Origin: Pseudomonadota bacterium
GTDB taxonomy: Bacteria; Bdellovibrionota_B; Oligoflexia; Oligoflexales; Bin106
DNA: 6,925 bases
Direction of reading: 5' to 3'
Assembly (NCBI GenBank): GCA_026710525.1
Contig: JAPOQT010000282.1
Location: 1-6,925 of the forward strand
In this document: positions 1 to 6,802 of the stretch, piece by piece
Layout: every line of letters begins with the position of its first letter
Position numbering within the stretch: the first letter of the stretch is position 1
Program-made: the position numbers and the translations under genes
The notes under the pieces: model-generated
Seen by the model: the letters and a program-made list of their open reading frames with translations, nothing else
What the model was told of the DNA's origin: nothing
The model's database searches: none

Positions 1-1007
1 AGTAGGGATAAGGTCAGGTTTTTTAGATCATCTTTCGCCTGGCATGGAGGAAAAAGATCCAAGGAGGCGATGGCTTTATGGGTGATGATTTTAGCCTGTT
101 CCCGGGAGCGTTCAAAAGCTTTATGGACCCTGATTTGTTCTAAAAACCAGCCCTTGTGAGCTAATCTTGTCTCTGGATGAGCAAAGGTATTATGAAAAAA
201 TTCTTGATCTTGCCCTGGGGATAATGCTGCGTAAGTTAAAAGTAAGGGCAAGGTCCATTTACCTTCATCGAAATCAATAGTCAAAGGCTTCAGGGGATCA
301 TCACGATCTTGGCTATAGTCAAGAGTATCATCAATCATTTGATAAGCCACACCTAAATTCATGCCAAACTCATATAAAGCACCACTGAGGGAACTGCTGG
401 TGCCAGCCCCTGGATCTTGAGTCACCGACATACAGTAAGAAGCCTCTGCTGTTGCTGCCAGTAAGCACCCTGTTTTTTTGCGGATAATATCCAGATATTC
501 TGCCATAGTGACCCTGGGATGATCACTTAAATCACGAGAAAACTTCAGTTGTTTCAATTCACCAAGACTCATCATCTTAATGGCTTCAGCAAAAAGTTGT
601 AAAATGGTGAGGTTACCTGTGGTGGCAATAAGCTCACAGGCCCGAGCGTAAACATAATCACCCACAAGAACACTGGTGCTATTACCATAAAGTAACCGAC
701 AAGTCTTTTGACCTCGTCTAAGATCAGACTTGTCGACGACATCATCATGGAACAAGCTGGCCATATGAATATACTCACTGATCACAGCCAAAGTTATCCT
801 GTAATCTCCTGTGTAACCAACGAGAGATGATGATAACAAGGATATGAGTGGCCTTATTTTTTTACTAACAGGGGAAATCAAACTGTTAAATGGTTGTCTT
901 AGTAAGGGATCATCTGCGCCTAGCAATTGGGTGAGCTCAGATGATACTTTATCCATGTCTGTTTTGAGTTTAGCAAGGGTTTTAGCTAATCGGTAATTCA
1001 TTGACAT
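1..1007 (-). CDS. ispB: Long-chain trans-polyprenyl diphosphate synthase (IspB-like), 3' end cut by window edge
   Basis: This enzyme elongates an allylic diphosphate with isopentenyl diphosphate units to make the all-trans side chain of ubiquinone or menaquinone, in the cytosol. I translated the reverse complement and found 335 codons open to the left edge with no stop, against 323 residues for E. coli IspB, so only a few C-terminal residues should be missing. The first Asp-rich motif is DDVVD at residues 88-92, followed by the RRG motif at 97-99. The second is DDTLD at 226-230, followed by EGKWTLPLL at 248-256. Residue 83, five before the first motif, is Ala; a small residue there is typical of long-chain synthases. 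The usual GGKRxRP substrate-binding motif reads VSKKIRP (47-53), so both glycines are replaced. ATG 1007 is the first start after an in-frame stop; ATG 1001 is an alternative, and neither has a clear Shine-Dalgarno. It is divergent from the next gene. The family is certain; the chain length, and so the exact symbol, is inferred. Confidence 0.9.
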   Translation of the reverse strand, partial: MSMNYRLAKTLAKLKTDMDKVSSELTQLLGADDPLLRQPFNSLISPVSKKIRPLISLLSSSLVGYTGDYRITLAVISEYIHMASLFHDDVVDKSDLRRGQKTCRLLYGNSTSVLVGDYVYARACELIATTGNLTILQLFAEAIKMMSLGELKQLKFSRDLSDHPRVTMAEYLDIIRKKTGCLLAATAEASYCMSVTQDPGAGTSSSLSGALYEFGMNLGVAYQMIDDTLDYSQDRDDPLKPLTIDFDEGKWTLPLLLTYAALSPGQDQEFFHNTFAHPETRLAHKGWFLEQIRVHKAFERSREQAKIITHKAIASLDLFPPCQAKDDLKNLTLSL

Positions 1008-1216
1008 AATACAAGCTATTGACAAATAATATTTTTGTTTTACTATGCTGTTCTAGTGTGCACTACATGGGCCATGTTCTTATTGCTGCTGCCACAGTGT
1101 CATTACTAAGGGACTTATCACGACCTGACAACTATTGCTTTTATTAAACGAATACGGTATTTATTAATGGCTTTGGTCCAATTGACAAGTAAAAACATAT
1201 TAACATCATAACATCT
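1008..1216. promoter_or_regulatory. Divergent intergenic region with candidate promoters for both flanking genes
   Basis: This 209-base spacer lies between the two divergent start codons, so it should hold promoters for both directions. For the rightward gene, TTGACA at 1019-1024 followed after 16 bases by TACTAT at 1041-1046 is the best pair seen; it would give a leader of about 160 bases. For the leftward gene, TTGTCA (minus strand, 1131-1126) followed after 17 bases by TAGTAA (1108-1103) is a weaker candidate. A second TTGACA at 1182-1187 has no convincing -10 partner. These assignments are by eye and only tentative. Confidence 0.4.
1054..1077. repeat. Two abutting dyad-symmetric sequences (operator candidate)
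   Basis: TAGTG (1054-1058) and CACTA (1061-1065) form an inverted repeat around TG. The final A of that repeat is shared with a second one, ACATGG (1065-1070) and CCATGT (1072-1077), centred on G1071. The symmetry is exact over both arms in each case. They lie just downstream of the best rightward promoter candidate in the divergent spacer, a normal position for a repressor operator. The binding protein, if any, is unknown, and short dyads also arise by chance. Confidence 0.35.
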
Positions 1217-2701
1217 ATGCCAAAAAAACATTCTTCTCACATCCATATTTCTCTGTGTTGCCTGCTCTTTTTGTTGCCATTAGGATGTTCTCTATTTCCT
1301 AGCAAAAACACGAAAAGTCACTCTGAGGAATCGGCTATCACACAGGGCTCAGAACCTGCTATGATCACACAAACGCCGGTAATAATACCTAAAGAAGATT
1401 TGGCGTCATCTAAGGACAACTTCCAAGATACAACAACCACTGTTAAAGTGCAAAATCCTTTATGTGATGTTAGCTGTCTGGCAGACAATGTGATCGCTAG
1501 ACAAACGAGGCATAATCACAGAAAAAAAAAACCTATCTCCTACAATAAATCTTCTTCTCAAGAATACATAAGTACAGAAACACCCTTTCAACTACCTCGT
1601 GGCGTTTGGATTTCATCGGTGAATTCCTCGGTTTATGATTCCCAGGAAGAGATGAAGCATGGCCTCACTAAAATTGAAAAGTTAGGGGCTAATGGGATTT
1701 TTCCAGTGATCTGGAATAAGCAAGATTTCTACTTTAATAGTCAGACAGTTACCAATAACCTCGGAGAGGGATTTATCAAATTTACCGATGAAGGTGATGA
1801 CATCCTGGAAACCATCACATCCTTAGCGAAAACTGAAGGACTTACGGTTTATCCATCTATTGAGTCAGGCTTAAAAGCTGTCCTGCACCAAGACGGTGAT
1901 CCAACTCTTTCTCAGCTTGGTGAGATAGTCACCAATCGAGAAGATTGGCTGGTACTCAATAGACAAGGAGAAATCTTGAAAATGTGTCACTTCGATGTTT
2001 GTTTTGGTTATCTCAACTTATTGCAGCCTGATGTTCGCATGTTATTACTTAATTTAGTTACCGAACTTGTTAGCGACTATAATATTGATGGTGTATTGTT
2101 TGATGATCATTTTTCTTATCCAGCGTATAGTGTCGGTTGTGATCCTTTAATCGAAAAAAATCCAGAGCTTAAGTCTCGTTTTGCTTCTTGGCAAGAATTA
2201 AACTCTCGTCTTAGCGATCTAGAAGGATGTCGGTTATTTTCTAATAAAATTAGACAAGAAGCGATTGTCTCTTTTTTCAAAGAGGCGAAAAAAATTACTG
2301 CAACCCATGGCAAAAAACTCATCCTTTCTCCAGCTGGAATTCCTAGTTGGTCTAAAAATGAGTGGCTACAAGATTGGCAACTGATGGTTGAAAAAAATTA
2401 TCTTGATGGCGTTATTATGCAAGTGTTTCGTGATATAACTTATCGGTTTATGGCTAACTCTCCAGAACTACACAATATTGACAAGCATATTCCCCTGGGG
2501 GTCGTCATTTTACTCGGACTCAAGGATCAACATTACTTTGCTTACGGCGAGAGAATATACCGACAAACAAGAACGGCCCTCGAAATTGGTAAATCACCTT
2601 CGTATTACTATCATGAAATGATTGATATACCTGTGGAAGGGTATTCTCAGGACTACCGTAATTATTGGATTCAGCAGACAAAAAATGAGTTGAGCCAGTA
2701 A
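1217..2701 (+). CDS. GHL10/DUF187-family glycosyl-hydrolase-like lipoprotein (DigH-like)
   Basis: This 494-residue protein is probably anchored to the outer membrane or the periplasmic side of the envelope. Residues 1-24 form a signal peptide with a positive start (MPKK), a hydrophobic stretch and Cys24 in LPLGC. That is a lipobox-like site, although Pro at -3 is unusual. Residues 25-125 are rich in Ser, Thr and Lys and look like a flexible linker. The catalytic-like TIM-barrel domain starts at RGVWISSVNS (128-137). It continues through DGVLFDDHFSYP (291-302), SPAGIPSW (371-378) and QDWQLMVEKN with MQVFRD (385-406), all hallmarks of the glycosyl-hydrolase-like family 10. E. coli DigH (YddW) of this family acts on denuded peptidoglycan glycan strands at the division site; a similar role here is inference. 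ATG 1217 is the only ATG before an upstream in-frame stop (1190-1192); no good Shine-Dalgarno precedes it. The next gene follows after 58 bases. Confidence 0.85.
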   Translation: MPKKHSSHIHISLCCLLFLLPLGCSLFPSKNTKSHSEESAITQGSEPAMITQTPVIIPKEDLASSKDNFQDTTTTVKVQNPLCDVSCLADNVIARQTRHNHRKKKPISYNKSSSQEYISTETPFQLPRGVWISSVNSSVYDSQEEMKHGLTKIEKLGANGIFPVIWNKQDFYFNSQTVTNNLGEGFIKFTDEGDDILETITSLAKTEGLTVYPSIESGLKAVLHQDGDPTLSQLGEIVTNREDWLVLNRQGEILKMCHFDVCFGYLNLLQPDVRMLLLNLVTELVSDYNIDGVLFDDHFSYPAYSVGCDPLIEKNPELKSRFASWQELNSRLSDLEGCRLFSNKIRQEAIVSFFKEAKKITATHGKKLILSPAGIPSWSKNEWLQDWQLMVEKNYLDGVIMQVFRDITYRFMANSPELHNIDKHIPLGVVILLGLKDQHYFAYGERIYRQTRTALEIGKSPSYYYHEMIDIPVEGYSQDYRNYWIQQTKNELSQ

Positions 2702-2704
2702 CAG

Positions 2705-2727
2705 AATGGATCATGGAATGATTCGTT
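2705..2727 (+). repeat. Intergenic hairpin between the GHL10 and DUF6178 genes
   Basis: Bases 2705-2714 pair with 2718-2727 in an uninterrupted 10-base-pair stem (two of the pairs G-T) around a GGA loop. It starts three bases after the GHL10 stop. No T-tract follows, so it is not a standard intrinsic terminator. It could protect an upstream mRNA end, be an RNA processing site, or limit read-through into the next gene. Confidence 0.45.
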
Positions 2728-2759
2728 GATTTCATACCCTTCATAAGATATACTGGCTC

Positions 2760-4718
2760 GTGGTGGGATGCTTGAACACCTTGTTCTGCATCTTCATTGC
2801 CACTTTATCATCACCTGGAGCCACTCATTTGCTAAACCAATCCTTATCTCTCCGCCAAGCTGATGACCGGGGTATTCATACTTTCCGTCTCAAGTCATAC
2901 TTTAAACGTCTCAGAAATGATCTTGATATTATTACGCCTAGTGATCTTAAGCCACTCACTGGGGGGACAGTCAATCAAACACATGGTATAGCTAGCATAA
3001 CTGGATCAACCTCGACCCAGTTACAAAGAATCAGTGTTCAAAATCAACCTATATACCACCTCTATCTTGGCTTACTCGAGCAGGATGAAGAAAATCTTTT
3101 AACGATTATGAATTACCTATCTCAAGAACAGTTAACTCATCTACTCGACCTTGATGCGTGGCAAGATGATCTCTTGAATATTAACCGAGCTGTTGCATGG
3201 CTTAAACCGTATGCCAAAATATCATCACAGGTTTTATATCAACGTTTTGCATCCCTCGACGAAGAGTATCAGGTGCTTATTTTTAGCGGCTTAGTGCACG
3301 GCTACTCGCCTGAAGATATGGCAGATTTGCCTACCACTGAGCAAGATCAGCTATTTTCTCTACCTCAAGGTGCCTATTACTATAAAATCTTGTCAGATCA
3401 TCCTCAAATAATCGAAACCACTCTTGATTTAATCAGTGCTTTAGAAGAGCAACATATGGAACACGTCCTTTCCCTGTTTGCCCATATTCAGTGGCTGCCT
3501 GAATGGGAGGTGCTAGAGCGAGCTAATCGATTCCGTATTGCTCGTCTCGAAGAGTTAGGTTTTAGCCCACAACAGAGAGCTAGAGCTAACCTTCATCCTT
3601 ATACTCCTCAAGCTATGACAAAATTCTGTCAGGGCATTCAACAGATCAAAAAAGCTTGCTCTGCTACTATACCCAACAACTTTGATCAGCAATCGCTACT
3701 GCCTAATGACCAGCCAGATCAACCATTTATTTTTGCCGTACTCCATTATCTCAATAGTCACCGTCTATGGTCTGAAGAAACCTATCAGGAAAAAATTGAA
3801 AACTGGCTTTTTTGTACCAATCAACTCAGCTCTGCCCTTGGTATTCACCCCTCGAAATCTACTGATCGAGACTTCCTTTTTGAGCATATTCTGGCTGCTG
3901 CCAGTTTGGCCCTCGATGAGCTGTCAGGGCATAATCTCATGGTGGCGAGTCAGATTTTAAAACAAACATCGGTCCTAGACTTCATGAAGTATACTCAGTC
4001 GAGACTTAAGACCTTAAAAAAACAAATCGCTCAATTATTACAAGAATATTCCCTTGTGAGTGACTCATTTGACTTTTTTGTCGACTCTGATCGCTACGCT
4101 CTGATTCAACAGGAGATTGCTGAATCAAGTCTGTTTTTTGGTTTACAAAATACAGAGCTCTTAAAGGGATTTTTTAATCGGTTTACCTTACTCTTAGATG
4201 ACTCTGAATCTCATGGTATAGCTGGATTTCACTCTGTTGACTTGTCTTCACAAACTCATAACAACAAAAAACAACATCACCTTTACTTCTATCCTTTAAC
4301 CACTTCAAGGGCTTTACAAAAACTAACAGTCCAGGTGTCAACGCTTTTATGGATCACCAAACTTGTTCTTCGTGGCGCAGGGAAAAATACCAAGCTTAAA
4401 GAGTCATCATTACACAGACTTCTGATGCGCAGCTTAGCTAGTGTGAGTCTTGGTAACAAATTTAGACCCCGTATTTTTGATCAACACCTAACTGCTCGGT
4501 GGCAAAACACTTCTCTTCAAGACAAAGCAGCCTGTTTGAGTACATTTATTAAAGCATTACCATCCGTGGCCTCAGAACCAAGCTTTGCTTTATTATGGTG
4601 TGATAACCCATCAAACGAGAATGGGGCTATGCTTATTAAACAAATTGACTTAGAAACAAAAAAGGTTATGGCTGGGTACCAAAAGCAACTGACCACATCG
4701 GAAGATCTCATTATTTAA
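2760..4718 (+). CDS. DUF6178-family protein of unknown function, with possible -1 frameshift extension
   Basis: This 652-residue protein has no known biochemical function. Its middle matches what I recall of the DUF6178 family. A helical block contains EQLTHLLDLDAWQDD (residues 123-137), a second segment contains LPQGAYYYKI (201-210), and the strongest signature is ERANRFRIARLEELGF (253-268). A helical C-terminal half follows, including ALDELSGHN around 385. The start is uncertain. The frame opens after a stop at 2727-2729 and no ATG precedes the conserved region, so GTG 2760, GTG 2763 or TTG 2772 must be used. The first 22 residues are hydrophobic but lack Lys or Arg, so they only loosely resemble a signal peptide. 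It lies 58 bases after the GHL10 gene on the same strand, probably co-transcribed. Near the 3' end an A AAA AAG heptamer at 4658-4664 would let ribosomes enter a 67-codon -1 extension, giving 702 residues. Family call fairly confident; function unknown. Confidence 0.75.
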   Translation: MVGCLNTLFCIFIATLSSPGATHLLNQSLSLRQADDRGIHTFRLKSYFKRLRNDLDIITPSDLKPLTGGTVNQTHGIASITGSTSTQLQRISVQNQPIYHLYLGLLEQDEENLLTIMNYLSQEQLTHLLDLDAWQDDLLNINRAVAWLKPYAKISSQVLYQRFASLDEEYQVLIFSGLVHGYSPEDMADLPTTEQDQLFSLPQGAYYYKILSDHPQIIETTLDLISALEEQHMEHVLSLFAHIQWLPEWEVLERANRFRIARLEELGFSPQQRARANLHPYTPQAMTKFCQGIQQIKKACSATIPNNFDQQSLLPNDQPDQPFIFAVLHYLNSHRLWSEETYQEKIENWLFCTNQLSSALGIHPSKSTDRDFLFEHILAAASLALDELSGHNLMVASQILKQTSVLDFMKYTQSRLKTLKKQIAQLLQEYSLVSDSFDFFVDSDRYALIQQEIAESSLFFGLQNTELLKGFFNRFTLLLDDSESHGIAGFHSVDLSSQTHNNKKQHHLYFYPLTTSRALQKLTVQVSTLLWITKLVLRGAGKNTKLKESSLHRLLMRSLASVSLGNKFRPRIFDQHLTARWQNTSLQDKAACLSTFIKALPSVASEPSFALLWCDNPSNENGAMLIKQIDLETKKVMAGYQKQLTTSEDLII

Positions 4719-4867
4719 ACTGGGATCAGTTACCATATGACACCCTATCCAAAGCAAATTCTCACCAGTCCCGTGACAAACTCTCCTTGGTGGCTATGAA
4801 AAATGGTGAGCCATATTTTACTAATAAACCGAAAGAATACTTAATCTCTGTGAAACACTATTTTTAG
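4658..4867 (+). other. Slippery heptamer A AAA AAG plus 67-codon -1 frame extension of the DUF6178 gene
   Basis: In the reading phase of the DUF6178 gene the sequence is ACA AAA AAG GTT, so 4658-4664 is a correctly phased A AAA AAG, the -1 slip site known from E. coli dnaX. The zero frame ends 17 codons later, at 4716-4718. The -1 frame continues from GGT at 4664 through 67 sense codons to TAG at 4865-4867, replacing the 17-residue tail with a longer one that begins GYGWVPKATD and ends YLISVKHYF. By my hand count, GC at codon positions 1, 2 and 3 of the extension is about 43, 36 and 39 percent; first position highest is only weakly coding-like. I see no strong stimulatory hairpin downstream and no upstream Shine-Dalgarno. 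Alternatives are an indel in the six-A run or chance. Confidence 0.4.
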
Positions 4868-4925
4868 GCTAGAATATCTCGGAGGAATGGCTTACTTAAT
4901 AGTTTTTTGTGACTGATTGTTTGTT

Positions 4926-4970
4926 ATGGCACACTATGGTGTCATTTCCCATGGAAATATCAATTTTTTT
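4926..4970 (+). terminator. Tandem hairpins followed by a T-tract, weak intrinsic terminator candidate
   Basis: ATGGCAC (4926-4932) pairs with GTGTCAT (4939-4945), with one G-T pair and a six-base loop. Overlapping its end, ATTTCC (4944-4949) pairs with GGAAAT (4953-4958) around CAT. A run of seven T at 4964-4970 begins five bases after the second stem. The stems are AT-rich and the T-run is not adjacent, so this is only a plausible terminator for the GHL10-DUF6178 transcript. Confidence 0.35.
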
Positions 4971-5103
4971 ATGGCAAAATCATTTGCTCCTTTATCTCAT
5001 CGTGGCATGATAGAGGAAATAACCACCAACACTCACCCTTGAGGAACAAGACCCTCAGTAACCGGCGAGTAAATATGTACTCTCAACAAAAACTCCGGGA
5101 AAT

Positions 5104-5110
5104 AAAGGGA
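5104..5110 (+). promoter_or_regulatory. Ribosome binding site of the RodZ-like gene
   Basis: AAAGGGA at 5104-5110 lies five bases before ATG 5116 and is the best purine-rich match near this start. It supports ATG 5116. CCCTT at 5036-5040 in the same leader is complementary to AAGGG at 5105-5109, so the site could be masked. Confidence 0.5.
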
Positions 5111-5115
5111 CTCTC

Positions 5116-5775
5116 ATGACAGCAAAAAATCATCACGACCTGCCATCTAATAGTCCACCGGGCACATCTCAGGTCAATGTGGAGACAGACCGTCGTGGAC
5201 GCAATGATGATGACACCACTCACTACGACGATGAAGCAAGGCCTGTTTTTTGTCAAGGGGAAACCCTATGGGATCAAGCACGGATTATTATTACTTCAGA
5301 GCACCCACAAAACCAGATCTTATTTGCCTCTTGGTTATCACAACTTGTTGCCCTATCATCCTATAATGTCCCAAGCTTAGCCCAAGTAACTAACATACCT
5401 GAAAACTATATTGAAAAAGTCTTAACCGGTCATATTGCTGAACTACCTTATGAAGCTTTAAGCCGAGGTGTCGTGCAAAATCTAGCTTCTGTCATTGCTG
5501 ATGACCCTGAGCCAATTATGTTCACTTACCGAGCCTGTTTTCCGAAAGACCCTATAAAAAAGCTTGATATTCTAGCAACAAAAGGGACTCCCGCAGAAAA
5601 CTATGGATTCTTCAGGGTCATCCGAGGATTATCCCATATACTCAAGAAACTTCCCCACTCTGAGCTACCACGTTCATCAACGACAAAAGGACAAACACTC
5701 ACCATAGCCCTTTTACTGACTGTGACTTTGATGTTACTATACGTCATTTGGATTCTGGTATTCAATAACTCTTAA
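5116..5775 (+). CDS. RodZ-like helix-turn-helix membrane protein lacking a periplasmic domain
   Basis: This 219-residue protein has three parts. Residues 1-48 are polar and acidic, probably disordered, including DRRGRNDDDTTHYDDE (25-40). Residues about 49-140 match the HTH_25 domain of RodZ-type cytoskeletal proteins. GETLWDQAR (48-56) resembles the usual start, and SLAQVTNIPENYIEKVL (87-103), with ELPYEALSRGVVQNLASVI (109-127), fits the pattern of a helix-turn-helix followed by a conserved LP..RG..rnyA segment. Residues about 193-216 form one transmembrane helix, with only three residues after it. RodZ links MreB filaments to the membrane and wall synthesis and normally carries a periplasmic C-terminal domain (E. 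coli RodZ, 337 residues); that domain is absent here. The inserted helix between GETLWDQAR and SLAQV is also longer than usual. It could instead be a membrane-anchored regulator. Start ATG 5116 has AAAGGGA five bases upstream. panC follows after 46 bases, probably in the same operon. Confidence 0.65.
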   Translation: MTAKNHHDLPSNSPPGTSQVNVETDRRGRNDDDTTHYDDEARPVFCQGETLWDQARIIITSEHPQNQILFASWLSQLVALSSYNVPSLAQVTNIPENYIEKVLTGHIAELPYEALSRGVVQNLASVIADDPEPIMFTYRACFPKDPIKKLDILATKGTPAENYGFFRVIRGLSHILKKLPHSELPRSSTTKGQTLTIALLLTVTLMLLYVIWILVFNNS

Positions 5776-5821
5776 ACTCGTTTACTCTGCTGAACAAATA
5801 GATGAATTTGGGTAACACCTT

Positions 5822-6718
5822 ATGAAGATCATCGACAGTGTGGCCACATTATTAGCTTGGAAACAGAGTTTATTTCAGGGGGCTTCTGCCCATAGCCCTG
5901 TAGACCAACCGCTTGTTTTTGTGCCAACTATGGGCAGTCTGCATTTAGGACATACTGCCCTCATTCAACAAGCTAGAAAACTTGCTGGCTCTTCTGGTAA
6001 AGTTGTGGTGTCAATATTCGTGAATCCACTCCAGTTTGATCAACAAGATGATTATGATCACTACCCAAGGGATTTAGCTAAGGACATATCACTGCTAAAA
6101 AAACTGGGTGTTGATGTTCTTTTTATCCCTGATCAAAAATCTTTTCCACCCAAAAACACCCTCATCGAGCTTAAAAAATTAAATCATGGTCCCCAGTCAT
6201 TAGCTCGCCCAGGCCACCTTACTGGGGTGTGTACGATTATTATGAAGTTTTTCGTCATTATCAGCCCAACAGACGTATTTTTTGGTGAAAAAGATTACGA
6301 GCAATTACTGGTGATTAGGGGGATGGTCCGTGATTACGAGCTCCCTATTCACATTCACGCCGTCGCAACTGTTCGAGAACCATCGGGATTAGCTTATAGT
6401 TCTCGCAATCAACGACTGTCACACGACAGTCGAACAAAAAAAGCTCCACTGATTTTTCAAGTACTGAGGAAAGCAAAAGATATGTGGCAAGAACACCAAA
6501 TTCCATCCTCTGAACTCATAGAGTATGTTACTGGTCAATTAAATAATCACCATAGCATGTGCTGTCAGTATGTGGTCATACTTTCAGGTGATGATCTCAC
6601 CACCATCGAAAAACCTGTCTCGGGAGAGACAATACTATTTGTCTCTGTTTGTCTTGAAGGTGTTTATCTGATTGATCATATTAAACTCACATCCCAAGAA
6701 ACAAAGCCTTTAACATAA
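5822..6718 (+). CDS. panC: Pantothenate synthetase (pantoate--beta-alanine ligase)
   Basis: PanC joins pantoate and beta-alanine with ATP, through a pantoyl-adenylate intermediate, to make pantothenate, the precursor of coenzyme A; it is a cytosolic dimer. The 298-residue protein is slightly longer than E. coli PanC (283), partly from an N-terminal insertion around residues 20-30. All main active-site motifs are present: PTMGSLHLGH (35-44, with Met37, His41 and His44), SIFVNPLQF (64-72, Gln71), YPR (81-83), RPGHLTGV (129-136), FGEKDYEQL (154-162, with Lys157, Asp158 and Gln161) and SSRN (193-196). The C-terminal signature usually ending in RLIDN reads YLIDH (282-286), and the acidic LEG stretch before RPGH is replaced by GPQSL. 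Both are divergent but outside the core catalytic residues. ATG 5822 is preceded only by a weak GGG-type Shine-Dalgarno. It follows the RodZ-like gene closely; panB and panD are not in the window. Confidence 0.95.
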   Translation: MKIIDSVATLLAWKQSLFQGASAHSPVDQPLVFVPTMGSLHLGHTALIQQARKLAGSSGKVVVSIFVNPLQFDQQDDYDHYPRDLAKDISLLKKLGVDVLFIPDQKSFPPKNTLIELKKLNHGPQSLARPGHLTGVCTIIMKFFVIISPTDVFFGEKDYEQLLVIRGMVRDYELPIHIHAVATVREPSGLAYSSRNQRLSHDSRTKKAPLIFQVLRKAKDMWQEHQIPSSELIEYVTGQLNNHHSMCCQYVVILSGDDLTTIEKPVSGETILFVSVCLEGVYLIDHIKLTSQETKPLT

Positions 6719-6802
6719 GTACTACGCATAGGTCCAACGATGAAGTGTTTGACTAACTGATCAGCGGCTCTTAGATTTTTTCGCAATTAAAATAAAAATA
6801 AA

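Larger units (their letters stand above)
4868..5115. other. Non-coding spacer and leader upstream of the RodZ-like gene
   Basis: If the -1 extension of the previous gene is not used, the gene-free stretch is longer (4719-5115). I see no convincing protein gene here, only chance ORFs of about 20 codons. It contains hairpins at 4926-4945 and 4944-4958 and a leader with competing short pairings at 5031-5113, described separately. No clear promoter hexamer pair was found, although one for the RodZ-like and panC genes is expected here. No tRNA or known riboswitch consensus was recognised. Confidence 0.5.

Noticed and set aside
572..778. 68-codon minus-strand reading frame inside the polyprenyl synthase gene
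   Set aside because: It lies in another frame of the same strand, fully within a gene with clear family motifs; its peptide has no recognisable feature.
1182..1187. TTGACA close to the GHL10 start as a promoter
   Set aside because: No acceptable -10 box lies 15-19 bases downstream, and its use would make the message nearly leaderless.
2116..2744. Two minus-strand frames (2116-2322 and 2520-2744) opposite the GHL10 gene
   Set aside because: They lie antisense to well-conserved glycosyl-hydrolase-like motifs and show no independent coding sign.
3682..3960. 92-codon plus-strand frame inside the DUF6178 gene
   Set aside because: It overlaps conserved coding sequence in another frame and has no Shine-Dalgarno or recognisable domain.
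4737..4799. 20-codon ORF after the DUF6178 stop
   Set aside because: It is too short, has no Shine-Dalgarno, and overlaps the better-supported -1 extension.
4796..4867. 23-codon ORF starting at ATG 4796
   Set aside because: It shares the frame of the -1 extension, so it is more simply explained as the end of that open frame than as a separate small gene.
5177..5380. 67-codon frame overlapping the RodZ-like gene
   Set aside because: The RodZ-like frame carries the domain and the membrane helix; this frame is a shadow.
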